Notes under the pieces: generated by a model | Seen by the model: only the letters and a program-made list of their open reading frames with translations | Database searches by the model: none | What the model was told of the DNA's origin: nothing | Translations under genes and position numbers: made by a program | Shown here: one piece after another, positions 45,809-58,079 of the stretch | How the letters are laid out: each line of letters begins with the position of its first letter | How positions within the stretch are numbered: position 1 is the stretch's first letter | Source: Symsagittifera roscoffensis | Taxonomy: Eukaryota > Xenacoelomorpha > Acoela > Convolutidae | Assembly: GCF_963678635.1 (NCBI RefSeq) | Contig: NC_087062.1 | Span: forward strand, 1,862,001-1,926,000 | Direction: 5' to 3' | Length of the DNA: 64,000 nucleotides

Positions 45809-48721
45809 CTAGAATCGCTGAATGTTATGTCATTCAATACACGAAGTATACTGGATATAAATAGACGTATGAAACTTAGCAATATAATACTATCGAACGA
45901 TTATGACATCATTTGCTTAAGCGAAACTTGGTTAACTGAAAATATCCCTGACAACGCGCTTTTTCTGCCTGCACACATAATAACTAGATGTGATAGACCT
46001 ACCAACTCAACAAAATCGAAACACGGGGGCGTGCTTATTGCTGTTAAGCAATCCCTAGCTTTCACAAAACTTGAAATACACACTACGGACTGCGTTGGAC
46101 TCCTCCTTAACACTGCGACACCTCTCATCCTATGCTGTATCTACAGTGCCCCGAACGAAAGCAAATATAAGCTATCCACAGATGACTTGAACAAACTATT
46201 GAATATGCTAACTGACTACTCAAATGAATTTCAATGCCCAAATATTTTATTGGTTGGTGACATCAACTTCGCTAATACGCATTGGCAAACCTTGCAATGA
46301 ACCCAAAAACACGAACAATTAGTACTGCAGACTTTTACTGATATGAACTTTCAACAGTATACCGAACCCCCTCATGACCAATTAGATATTGTCCTTTGCA
46401 ACAACCCTGACATTATTTTAAACACCACGATAGACAACCATATGAAAAAACACTTCTCACACCAAGAAAGAGAATTATCAGACCACAACCCTTTTCTAAT
46501 CACGATATCATCTCTTACACACAATGACGAAAAAGCCACTCCCATACAACACGGATCCGACTTTCTGGACTTTGGTGTCTTCTCATTAAACAACGTCGAT
46601 TGGATTACTTTAAACAAATACATTTTGGAACACCCATTTCAACCGTACTGCTACTCTAACATTGACCACTTAATCAACTCATGGTACCTCTGGCTGTATA
46701 CAGCACTAGAAAAACACATGAAAAAACAGACCAAACACCGTATGAACCTAGCACCTTGGATCACACCTGAAACCTCCAATTTTATCAAAAGACTCAACAC
46801 AGCATCAAAAAAAGTAGCCTTTAAAAATACTCATACTAATAACCGCAATCTTGAAAGACTTAAAAACCTTGTAGATCATTTATCCGAATTAGATCAGAAA
46901 AATTTCGAAGAATCAACTTTCAAGGGCAGAAATTTTTCAAAGCTCCAAAAATACTTTAAAAGCATACGAAAAAACTCAAGTACTCCAAAAACAATGTACT
47001 GGAATGAAAAAACCGAATCAACAGAGCACGGTAAAGCTAATCTTCTAAACAATTACTTCGTAAGCGTTTTTAACATTAAACAGAATGAAAACATTTTACC
47101 AATAGCTGAATTACCTGGCTCAATCAAATGCTTCAATTTCTCTGAAAATGAGATATACGACATCCTTAAAACATTAAACCTCCAAAAAGCAAGAGGACCA
47201 GATAGACTCGGTAACACAGTCCTAACCAATTTAGCAGATAGCATAACTTCATCTCTAAAACTGATTTATAACACCATCACCAACAAAGCAACATTTCCAA
47301 CGATCTGGAAACTTAGCCAAATCATCCCAACTTTTAAAAATGGAAACAAGCAATCGGTCACAAACTACAGGCCCATAAGCCTGCTAACTGCAGTATCCAA
47401 AGTCTTAGAGAAACTGATCTTCCTTAAAATCTCACCAAAGATCTTCTCGCAAATCCATGACAGCCAATTTGGCTTCTGTCCTAAACGATCGACAACTCTG
47501 CAAGTGCTCCAATTCCTCGACAAAATCTATGATGACTTTGATAACCCTAATATCAAGTCTCTACAGGCAATATACTTAGACTTCGAAAAGGCTTTCGACA
47601 AAGTTCCTCACGACTTGTGCATATATAAACTCAATAAATTTGGCATATCAGGAAACGCACTTAAACTATTAGCAAACTACTTAACCAACAGAAAACAGCA
47701 AGTACGAATAGGTGCGGCAGTATCCAGCCATCTTGAAGTTAGTAGCGGCGTACCTCAAGGCTCACTGTTAGGGCCAGTATTCTTCATTACATTCATCAAC
47801 GATTTACCGTCATCACTCACCAACTCGTGCTATCGTTACGCAGACGATTATAAAATTGTTGCAGCGAACCCTTCCCTGCTCCAACATGACCTAATCACGA
47901 TCAACTTATGGTGCAAAGATAATTCCATGAGTCTTAATTTGAAAAATTGTCACAATATAATATTCAAAGACCCCCAACTTGACCTAAACATGTATCTCGG
48001 TGACCATATACTTGAAAAAACCTATTCAGAAAAAGACCTTGGTATGCAAATAACCAACAACCTAAACTGGTCAGCACACGCAAAACTAAGAGCCCAAAAA
48101 GCAATAGGATGCTTATTTTTAATTAAAAGAAATATTTCAAAATCAGCGAGCTTAAAAATGAAACTGAACTCCTACTGTGGATATGTAACCCCAATTGTGT
48201 CATATGGCTCACCCATATGGAAAGCAAATAAGTGTGAATTAAAAATTATTGAAGATGTCCAAAGAAAAGCTACACGTTGGATACTGTCATGTAACAACAT
48301 CAACTATAAAGACAGACTGATTAGATTAAACCTGCTTCCACTGTCTCTCTACCACGAAATGCACGACATTCTCTTGCTTCATAAAATAATAAACGACCAA
48401 TACAACTTCCATTGGAGACAATTTGTTCAGTTCAAAGAATCTACAGCCCCAACAAGAAGATCAACGAAAAATAACTTAGCGCATAAAAATTATCATTACG
48501 AAAAATCGAAAAGCAATTTCTGGCACAGAACACCTATACTAGCAAACAAAATTTTACAGACTCAGGAAGAAGAAGACCTGTTTGCGATGAAATACGAAAG
48601 ACTCAAATCAAGCCTCAAAAACGTTTTCTGGATATATTTCATCAGTAAATATGAGGAAAGTGTCCCATGCACATGGAGAATAAACTGCTGCAATAGCTGT
48701 GTAAACTCAAAGAAACTATAA
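45809..48721 (+). pseudogene. Non-LTR retrotransposon ORF2: APE endonuclease + reverse transcriptase (CR1/Jockey group)
   Basis: In frame with ORF1. The first ATG is at 45827 and the stop TAA at 48719-48721, with one in-frame TGA at 46298-46300. Endonuclease: F-N-T-R-S-I, S-E-T-W-L, G-D-I-N and S-D-H-N-P-F are all in place. RT: G-P-D (47198 region), Y-R-P-I-S-L-L, Y-L-D-F-E-K-A-F-D (motif A), G-V-P-Q-G-S-L-L-G-P (motif B) and Y-A-D-D (motif C, about 47836-47847). The C-terminus has Y-G-S-P-I-W and a thumb-like region, with no RNase H. About 965 codons, near the family's usual length. Except for the TGA the reading frame is unbroken, so this insertion is young. The 3' end carries a TTA-type microsatellite tail. 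Confidence 0.9.
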
Positions 48722-48785
48722 AACTCAGTTTAAAACTCCCAACGCGGGGCATTTTAGCCCCATGGCTTTATGTCTAAATCCTTGT

Positions 48786-48811
48786 TTATTATTATTATTA
48801 TTATGATTATA
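48786..48811 (+). repeat. (TTA)n tail of the retrotransposon
   Basis: Six TTA-type units and one TGA variant, 65 bp after the ORF2 stop. A short 3' microsatellite is typical of CR1/Jockey-group insertions and marks the likely 3' end. Confidence 0.75.
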
Positions 48812-48954
48812 GTCCGAAAGAAAAGTGAAAGAAGTGGTTCAGACTGATTACTCAAATTCTATTTTAGGTTATTTATTTTGATTTTTTGCTAATATTTGCA
48901 ATAAATTTGCTGTAATAACATATGAAAGAGTTTTGCTTATAACAGAAAATGATG

Positions 48955-49910
48955 CCCCTTGCGCTTTCTTATTTTCGTAAGCGATTTACCAGATGCTCTT
49001 GTTTGCAACCCTTCAATGTTTGCTGACGACTTAAATTGCTGCAGTACCTCTCAGGCACTACTACAAGCCGACCTGAATTCACTATTAGTTGGTCTAAAGA
49101 AAATTAATCTGACTTAAAGCCAGGTAAATGCAAAGTTTTTAAGATTAAGAAAAATCCATACGTCTACTATACTATGGATTTTTTCATCATGATCAAATAG
49201 TTGACGAGCCTCCATTTAAAAAAAAAATCTTGGCATCATTTTCACTGGTGATTTGTCATGGTCACCGCATATCATCGATAAAATCACAGAAACACAGTGT
49301 ATTTTATGCTGAAAAGTAACTTTTCCGCAAGCACACATCAAAACATCAAGTTTCAAAATTTACAAATTGCATCAATTGTATTCTCACCTACGGTTCACCC
49401 ATTTGGTCGCCTTCTAAAACTGATTTAGCGAAATTGGAATCTTTTAACAGGCGGTGTCTTCGTTAGGTTGGACTTAAGGGCGATTACAAGAAATCACTTG
49501 TGAGTTTGTTGTTTTTCAATATGCTATCGATTGTAAGTTATAAGCATTCTTTTGTTCTACAAACTGTATCACGATAAATACGACATTAAAGCTCAATTTA
49601 TGTTAGTGCCAAAAACGAGTCACGTTTTTTCCGTAGTTCAGACGTGTGCTCATTCACAATCAAACTCAGAAAAATTGAAAAGACGAGGACAACTAACTTC
49701 TTTGAGCGCACAACACGGCTCTTGAACCTAATTAAATTGGATGTGCAACCGCCGTTTTCTGCTTTTAAAAAAGACGTTGTCAACTTCTACAGCCGCAAAA
49801 AAGAGACTAAACTTATGAGAAAATGTATCTGGCACTTGGTATGGAGGATGTTCCTGTTCCTTATGCTCCTTTTAAATTTTATTTTTATGTTTAAATTATC
49901 TGCGGGGTAA
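48955..49910 (+). pseudogene. Second non-LTR reverse transcriptase, 5'-truncated and decayed
   Basis: F-V-S-D-L-P-D-A-L then M-F-A-D-D-L (RT motif C, about 49020) begins the recognisable part. L-T-Y-G-S-P-I-W-S-P (about 49380) and C-S-F-T-I-K-L-R-K-I (49644 on) follow in different frames, ending near F-K-K-D-V-V-N-F-Y. The order matches the C-terminal half of a Jockey/CR1-type RT, distinct from the intact element just upstream. Several stops and frameshifts are present. Confidence 0.7.
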
Positions 49911-51354
49911 ATTAAGCCTCTTTCTCTCTCTGATTTTTAAATTCTTTGTTGAGAAAAGCAAGTCGGCGTTTATTTCAGCTGTATTCTTTAAATACATTCC
50001 AATTGTTTGTATCAATTAGTGACCTGAAGTTCTTTAAAAATAAAGATTTTCACCTTAGACAAGTCCTTTAATGGATATTTGCTGTCTTTGGATAAAACTA
50101 CGAGTAGGAAAACAAATAGATGCGAATATGAAAAAGTTTTTCCACGAAAAAGAACGTAAATTGGACACAAATCAAGTGGAAAATTTCCGTAAAAAAGACT
50201 TGACTTTGATTGAAAGGGACATGAACAAAATTTTGTCCATTGGGGATGTTTCATTTTGATTGGATACAACAACACTCCTTGTATCGAAATTTTATTCTTT
50301 CAAGAATTTGAAATGAGGGTACCCATCACTATCAAGTATTTTTTTTCATTTCATTTTAATTACCGTCAACTACCTCATCTTTCAGCTCCAAATCAAACAT
50401 ATTTTCTGTTTTTATTCCATTCTTTCTTTGATTTCATTATTTTACTCAAAAATATTTTCTCAGATCAAAACAGCAACCTTATTAACTCAGTAGAATTTTG
50501 GCCTGATCCATAAAAATCCAAAAGCGAGAAACAGTAAGTTTCTTTCTCATTCGAATTACACCTATGATCTCGAAATTGTCATAAATAACTTAAAATACTT
50601 CACAGAAACTGTAATTTTTGCATAGATTTATGTGGAAAAGTTGAATCGTGTGATTTGCCCCAAAAGTTTCAATGAATATTGCTATTATTAATCCGCCGTG
50701 TGTCCTTAGTATTGTAATCCGCCGTGTGTTCTTAGGGGGGGGGGGTCTTTTCTACGGTAGGGGTCTTTGGGGTCCTACCAAAAGTAGGGTCCAAAAGGAC
50801 CCATCTTTTTTAAAGACCCCAAAGTACCCTGCCCGAAATAAAAAGACCCCTCTCCTAGGACACCCGACAGACAAAATACTTTGGTATTTATTTTCGCGCG
50901 GTGGTTAAATTTAATCTCTTCCAAACTTTCCCACCACTAAAATAAGTCTGGGTATATCCGGCTGCGGTTTTCTCGCTTATTTTTATCTAAAAGCTAATCC
51001 TTTTCGCTCATATAAATACGAGTTTACATACAGTACCATTCATATTTCCTTTTAAAATTTTTTGGTAATTATTGTTCGTTTCTCTTTCTTATTTTATTTT
51101 CAAACTTATTTCCAAGTCTCCCTTATTTTCGACTTACACCATTTTGATTTGTTAGCCTTACTATTAGCTTACTTTGGGAAACTAAAAACCGAATCCTTCG
51201 CTCCTGCTTCAAGGGTAAGTTGCAACTACCAGTCTCTTTTGCGCCGGTCTATTTAACTTAAAACAATGTTTGTTGAATGTTTTATATTTCCAAATGTACA
51301 GCAGTAATTCCAAGTAAGAAGACAATTTAGCCGACATTTTTAAGTGAAAAGATT
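49911..51354. other. No recognisable gene
   Basis: Contains a short direct repeat (AATCCGCCGTGTGT.CTTAG at about 50690-50711 and 50716-50736) followed by a G-run, and a GACCCC-rich stretch at 50.75-50.86 kb. Nothing coding supported. Confidence 0.5.
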
Positions 51355-54300
51355 TTATTGATCAGTTTTATCAAGTTTTCTCCTTTTTTTCTGACTAGAC
51401 GCTTCTGTTAGAATGAATGGGTTATTGATAGGCGGAGGGTCTCTTGAACTGCTAGCTGCGCTTTCTTCTTGAAGCTCTTCCTCCGTATAGCTTTCTTGAA
51501 GAAAGCCCCAATCTGGGACCTGGAAGTCCGGTGATTGCCAGCTTTCGCTGTTTTCGCTGTTATAATTCAGGGTATTTGTCAACTGTGAGTTTGCCCACTC
51601 GCTTACTTCCGCAATGGCCTCGAAGAACACTTTTTCTTCTGTAGCCCTGTGTCCAAAGGGCAATGTAGCTATCTCGTCGAATAGTAAGAACCGCTTACTA
51701 TCGAAGGGTGAAAGGGCAATTCGGTTCTGCGCTATGGTTATGTTGGTATGGGCTTTCGATTTTATTGAGTAGCTGTATATACGAAGGGTTTTTCCACTCA
51801 GTAATGTTTCCCTGAACCTCTGGTGTGTAAGTTGCTGCTGGGAGTGTTACACTACTCCTTTTGCACTCCTCTTGCTAGTTGAATCTTAATTAAGAACAAA
51901 GATTAGCCCATAAACATATTTTAGCTTTGTAAGCCCATAAAAAATTGCAAGCCCAGTTTTAGTATTAATAACGAAAACGGTTACCAATTCTGAATATTTT
52001 GAAGACTCAATATCTAATAACATTCCAATTTTTTAAATTCCAAAAAGGTTAAATATCTTAATTCATTCCACATCATAAAAATTCCAAATCGTGTCATTAT
52101 CAAAAAACCATTCCATGTCAAAATTTTAAATTTGTTGACGTCAATAGTTACAAAAGTGCGTTTGTGGTGAGTATTTGTTTAAAACATTTTATATGATGAA
52201 TGGTTCTTCATTTCAAGTTTTTAAATGAAGAATCAGAGCCTTTCAGGGCTAGTTATGTCTAATTAAATTGACAGTGATCAACTAAACTTATTAATTTGGT
52301 CCCAACAAGATCCAAAACCCCAATGGAGGGAACCCTTAATGTAAAGAAATGGAGCAGACTTGGAGAGGTGCTTTTTTTCAATACTAACCTGCATATTTCA
52401 ACGAGTAGAGCTTTGGTTTCAACGCGATGAATTCTGCAATGATTTTTCCCGCCGCCTCGTCCTTAAATTTCAATTCAACCTTCTTAGTCACTGAATAAGA
52501 TGCTGAATAAGAAGTGATCGCTTGGGTAGTTGGAAATATGCTGAATAAGAAGTGATCGCTTGGGTAGTTGGAAATATCTAAACTATCGGTCAGTTTTTGC
52601 AGATCTGCGTATACGTCGTCGGTTTTTATCGAATAAATAAACGAATCTGTGTCACTGTATAGCAGTTCAAGGTTCATGCTTGCTTTCATTTGCCGATAAT
52701 GAAAGTAAAACATGAATCTTTTTGACAAATCCAAAATACTTGCACCAATTATCATGGGTTTGTCCCACAAAATACTCGTTACAGCAAAACAAACAGTAGC
52801 AACTTCCTCGTCGATTATCTGGAAGCTTTTCATCGTGCTCAGAGCTGTTTTTTGAAGCAATTCTCTTTCGTTTCTAATAATTTCTAGTTTCTTGCGTCCT
52901 AGTTTTGATTCCATAGTTTTACCGAATGCTGAATTTACGATGAGCTTGTAAAAGTTCTCTTCAAATTTGCTGCGCGCTGAAAATCTCAATTGAGTGTTTA
53001 ACTCGACAAAGGGCTCCATCCATCTACCTTGACGAAATTTTAAGACCTTAATCAATTTGATGACTCTTAAGCCTAGTTCTATGTAGAGTTTTAATGTAAG
53101 GTAGTGCAGAACGTAGCCTTCCTTTGGATCTAATGTTTGAACCAGTTTTGGTACCTTTGGTAGCGACGTGACCCCCATCTCCCCTAACATCTGTATTTGC
53201 TCGTTACTTAGTTGATCCGTACCGGTAACTTCACGTGAGGGGGCTAGTGGATAGTCTGCAAAGTATTCTTGAAGTTCTTTAGGTATACTGAGATCCACTT
53301 CCAAAATGTATCCCCACTCAGATTTATCGTCGGTTTGCAAAATATATTCGAGACTTTCCTCAACTATTGAGAAATCTTTGATGGGAAGGGGACAGTGTTT
53401 CATAATACCCCCGTATACATTGTTAGCGTCTATAATCAATAGATAGCTAGAGGGCTCTTCAGGATTGTAGTCTTCAAGGTATTTGTCGTTGGCTTTAAAA
53501 AACGGCGTGCATATATCGATGACATCCCTCCCCGTATCATTTTTTGAAGCATGTTCAAATGCTGCCTTTCAGTAAATAACTTGAGGTCTGCATTGCAGAT
53601 TTTAAGAATGCATCGCCCGAGAGGTTACTAGCCGTGAAGTAGCATGCTCAATCTAATCCGTACGTTTCGTAACAAACTTCGCGAAAGGCTTCGAATACTG
53701 AAGCGAGTAGAAGTACGTCCGTTGCTAGGTATACATCATGGTACTCGCCTAGTGATGCGCATTTCATTTCGGCAAAAACTTTAATGGCATGGTTGTACTG
53801 ATTTTTCGAAACACTTACTTCCCCTCCCTGTAAAGCGTTGCTCCACATTTTTCTAGGTGGCACTCGGGTTTCTCGAAATTTTTCAAAACTACTAAAGTAT
53901 GAATACGGGTAGAAACCTTTTTGTTTTAGCAATGCTATCTGTTCTGATGAGTAACCAAGTTCTTCAAAGTAGTTTTCCAGTAGGACAAATTTTTCTTCCG
54001 GCAAGTTTGGAAAGGGGAGACAGCATGAATTTTTAGCAGTCTATGAAACGTAGACTTTCATACTCTTTTTTGAGTTTTCCGTTTTTATCGGTGTATGCTT
54101 TGATATAGACCGACATAGTGAGTGATATATACTTCTCCTCAGTGGAAGGGATCACTGAGTAAGTGTTTTCGGGGTTACTGTTTGAGACCGATTTTATAAT
54201 GAAATGCAGATCATAGTTTGACAAGTTATGCGCTATTACGGGTATATAGTTCGCCGTTTTTTGATTGGTATTGATTTCGTTATGCGCCCACCCCAAGAAC

Positions 54301-55262
54301 TTGTTGGTATAGTGACACTGATCAAGTACAACTTGGTCATTGTCAGCAAATTCTGTTTCACATATCCAACAAGTGTGCGCTTCTTCACGCGTGCAACTTG
54401 GTGTGCCAGTGAACGTGTAATACTTTCGTTTTTCGAGGTATATTTGTTTCGCCAAAGATTCGAGCGAGGCGATCAATTCCTTCATAACATTTTCTCCTCT
54501 CTTCAGTTCAAACTTTTAAACTTCGCGTTTCCCAAAATTCAACAACGGCCAGAGCGTAACCGCATGGTTGATGAATCACTAGTGTTTGGGTGCTAGATTT
54601 TTCGGGGTCGGGTTGCGGTCCGTATACGGGTAGTAGTAGCGAGTCGAGGTCAAAGTAAATAACTTTCGGTATATACCAGCGGGCAGTTAAATTTTTGAAA
54701 CGATTAGTGTCCTTTCCCGGTTTTGTCATAGTGATTACCACTCCCTCGTCTTGGTAGCACATTTCCTGGTGCCTTTGTAGTGTATCGATTGATGAACATA
54801 TATGGAAGCATTTGCGGCAAATGTGGTTTCGACTTGGTGTAGTTTTCCACGCACATATTCCACAACCCTCATCAAATCAGTGATCAGCACATAGTGATGA
54901 AATTGTCCGTTGCTGAGTAGTAGTAGGTCAACACATAGATCACTTGAGTAATTGCTGGACACTCTCAAAGGTAGCAATTCACCTTCTTTGTACCTAATGA
55001 AAACAAACAATTGAGTGCTCGGGTTTCTGGATGAACGTAATGGGTTATACATGATTAAAAAAATGTTTTGTCAAAAAAAATCAATGCTCACCGGAATACA
55101 TTGACTTGACAGTTGTTAAGTTGTTCAAATCGGTCAATATCATATAGTCCCATTGGCATCTCGTACCAGCCATCAATTTTCACAACATGTTCTTGGGTGA
55201 GCTTGTAATTTTTCAGTTTGTTTCGATGTTGGTAGCTTTGGGAAGCAGGATAAAGAGCAGTT
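51355..55262 (-). pseudogene. Polinton/Maverick protein-primed DNA polymerase B, copy A (nearly complete)
   Basis: Reads right to left. 5' exon: about 55262-55092 (F-E-Q-L-N-N-C-Q-V-N-V-F). Intron: 55091-54994 (98 nt, gtgagc…cattag). Main part: 54993-52389. Intron: 52388-51875 (gttagt…ctag). C-terminal exon: 51874-51355. Domains in order: Cys/His finger; Y-F-D-L-D-S (exo I); a C-W-I-C…C-H-Y endonuclease VII-like knuckle; A-H-N-L-S-N-Y-D (exo II); Y-H-D-V-Y-L-A-T-D-V-L-L (exo III). The palm has D-A-N-N-V-Y-G (motif A), N-S-A-F-G-K (motif B) and Y-S-D-T-D-S (motif C). The tail is acidic and ends in basic K-K-R-R-K. Breaks: frame change near 54.8 kb, TAA near 54.52 kb (shared with copy B), a broken patch at 53.45-53.65 kb, a 39-bp in-frame duplication at 52.50-52.56 kb, and a stop in the last exon. 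The enzyme would replicate the element by protein priming. Confidence 0.85.
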
Positions 55263-55284
55263 GTGGTCTCTGAATATCGATCAT

Positions 55285-57050
55285 GGTACGCGGCTACAAA
55301 GCAGTATAAAAAGCACTTTCATCGTGCTCAAAGCTGTTTTTTGAAGCAATTCTCTTTCGTTTCTAATAATTTCTAGTTTCTTGCGTCCTAGTTTTGATTC
55401 CATAGTTTTACCGAATGCTGAATTTACGATGAGCTTGTAAAAGTTCTCTTCAAATTTGTTGCGCGCTGAAACTCTCAATTGAGTGTTCAAATCGACAAAG
55501 GGCTCCATCCATCTACCTTGACGAAATTTTTAAGATCTGAATCAATTTGATGACTCTTAAGCCTAGTTCTATGTAGAGTTTTAATATAAGGTAGTGCAGA
55601 ACGTAGCCTTCCTTTGGATCTAATGTTTGAACCAGTTTTGGTACCTTTGGTAGCGACGTGACCCCCATCTCCCCTAACATCTGTATTTGCTCGTTACTTA
55701 GTTGATCCGTACCGGTAACTTCACGTGAGGGGGCTAGTGGCTAGTCTGCAAAGTATTCTTGAAGTTCTTCAGGTATACTCAGATCCACTTCCAAAATGTA
55801 TACCCACTCAGATTTATCGTCGGTTTGCAAAATATATTCGAGACGTTCCTCAACTATTGAGAAATCTTTGATGGGAAGGGGACCGTGTTTCATAATACCC
55901 CCGTATACATTGTTAGCGTCTATAATCAATAGATAGCTAGAGGGCTCTTCAGGATTGTAGTCTTCAAGGTATTTGTTGTTGGCTTTAAAAAAACGGCGCG
56001 CATTTATAGTATATAGTTCGCCGTTTTTTGATTGGTATTGAATTCGTTATGCGCCCACCCCAAGAACTTGTTGGTATAGTGACAGTGATCAAGTACAACT
56101 TGGTCATTGTCAGCAAATTCTGTTTCACATAACCAACAAGTGTGCGCTTCTTCACGCGAGCCACTTGGTGTGCCAGTGAACGTGTAATACTTTCGTTTTT
56201 CGAGGTATATTTGTTTCGCCAAAGATTCGAGCGAGGCGATCAATTCCTTCATAACATTTTTTCCTCTCTTCAGTTCAAACTTTTAAACTTCGCGTTTCCC
56301 AAATTCAACAACGGCCAGAGCGTAACCGCATGGTTGATGAATCACTAGTGTTTGGGTGCTAGATTTTTCGGGGTCGGGTTGCGGTCCGTATACGGGTTGT
56401 AGTAGCGAGTCGAGGTCAAAGTAAATAACTTTCGGTACATACCAGCGGGCAGTTAAATTTTTGAAACGATGAGTGTCCTTTCCCATTTGGCATAGTGATT
56501 ACCTTTCCCTCGTCTTGGTAGCACATTTCCTGGTGCCTTTGTAGTGTATCGATGGATGAACATGTATGGAAGCATTTGCGGCAAATTTGGTTTCGGTCTC
56601 GGTGTAGTTTTCCACGCACATATTCCACAACCCTCATCAAATCAGTGATCAGCACATAGTGATGAAATTGTCCGTTGCTGAGTAGTAGTAGGTCAACACA
56701 TAGATCACTTGAGTATTTGCTGGACACTCTCAAAGGTAGCAATTCACCTTCTTTGTACCTAATGAAATCAAACAATTGAGTGCTCGGGTTTCTGGATAAA
56801 CGTAATGGGTTATACATGATTAAACAAATATTTTGTCAAAAAAAATCAATGCTCACCGGAATACATTGACTTGACAGTTATTAAGTTGTTCAAATCGGTC
56901 AATGTCATATAGTCCCATTGGCATCTCGTACCAGCCTTCAATTTTCACAACATGTTCTTGGGAGGGCTTGTAATTTTTCAGTTTGTTTCGATGTTGGTAG
57001 CTTTGGGCAGCAGGATAAAGAGCAGTTGTGTTCTCTGAATATCGATCATG
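55285..57050 (-). pseudogene. Polinton polymerase B, copy B (tandem duplicate, internally deleted)
   Basis: Repeats copy A's 5' exon, the 98-nt intron (56759-56856), Cys/His finger, exo I and endonuclease VII-like knuckle. It then jumps near 56.00 kb straight to the palm (D-A-N-N-V-Y-G at about 55.92 kb), so exo II and exo III are lost. The palm stops after N-S-A-F-G-K and S-T-M-K (about 55.32 kb), where it fuses to sequence upstream of copy A's 5' exon; motif C is missing. The finger region is in frame here where copy A is shifted, but copy B has its own 1-nt shift soon after (near 56.49 kb). Confidence 0.8.
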
Positions 57051-57063
57051 GTACGCGGCTACA

Positions 57064-57712
57064 AAGCAGTATAAAAAGCACTTTCATCGTGCTCAAAGCT
57101 GTTTTTTGAAGCAATTCTCTTTCGTTTCTAATAATTTCTAGTTTCTTGCGTCCTAGTTTTGATTCCATAGTTTTACCGAATGCTGAATTTACGATGAGCT
57201 TGTAAAAGTTCTCTTCAAATTTGCTGCGCGCTGAAATTCTCAATTGAGTGTTTAAATCGACAAAGGGCTCCATCCATCTACCTTGACAAAATTTTAAGAC
57301 CTTAATCAATTTGATGACTCTTAAGCCTAGTTCTATGTAGAGTTTTAATGTAGGTAGTGCAGAACGTAGCCTTCCTTTGGATCTAATGTTTGAACCAGTT
57401 TTGGTACCTTTGGTAGCGACGTGACCCCCATCTCCCCTAACATCTGTATTTGCTCGTTACTTAGTTGATCCGTACCGGTAACTTCACGTGAGGGGCTAGT
57501 GGGTAGTCTGCAAAGTATTCTTTAAGTTCTTCAGGTATACTCAGATCCACTTCCAAAATGTATAATACCCACTCAGATTTATCGTCGGTTTGCAAAATAT
57601 ATTCGAGACTTTCCTCAACTATTGAGAAATCTTTGATGGGAAGGGGACGGTGTTTCGTAAAACCCCCGTATACATTGTTAGCGTCTATATTCAATAGATA
57701 GCTAGATCCGGA
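57064..57712 (-). pseudogene. Polinton polymerase B, copy C (palm fragment)
   Basis: Only the palm part from D-A-N-N-V-Y-G (57.68 kb) to S-T-M-K (57.08 kb), with the same fusion junction as copy B (V-L-F-I-L-L-C). The junction strings at 55301 and 57066 are 1765 bp apart, the tandem period. Several 1-nt indels. Its upstream end meets the CGGAGGGTT repeat at 57.71 kb. Confidence 0.8.
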
Positions 57713-57930
57713 GGGTTACCTCGGAGGGTTCCCTCAAACTTCCTAATTTTCAAGTTTCGCTTTAAAAGGGTCTTCAACTACTGTCAAAATAAAAATAGGC
57801 CAAATTTTTTCTGAATGGTTGTTCGAACTATTTCGGAGGGTTCCGTAAAATTTTTTTAGTAAGGAGGTTTCTTAACGGGCTTAATTGAACCCGGAGGGTT
57901 GCCTCGGAGGTTTCCCCAAAAACCACGAAA
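57703..57930. repeat. CGGAGGGTT-type repeat cluster, left
   Basis: CGGAGGGTTNCC occurs five times. The stretch 57718-57930 resembles 59400-59600 in detail (GGCCAAATTTTTTCTGA, TTAACGGGC), so the capsid fragment between them is flanked by direct repeats. Confidence 0.65.
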
Positions 57931-58079
57931 ATTAAACAGCATTCAGTTTCTTTTTTTTGGCGTTTATGTCTGAAGGAAAACAAAATAGATAGTACAGAGA
58001 CAGTAACAATGGAATTTCCACAAAAAATTACAATGTTTTTATAGGAACCTGAAATTCAAAAAAATGGAACTTTTTTAGC

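Noticed and set aside
44954-48721. Alternative genetic code as an explanation for in-frame stops
   Set aside because: All three stop codons are involved, and the other genes in the window end normally and show frameshifts.
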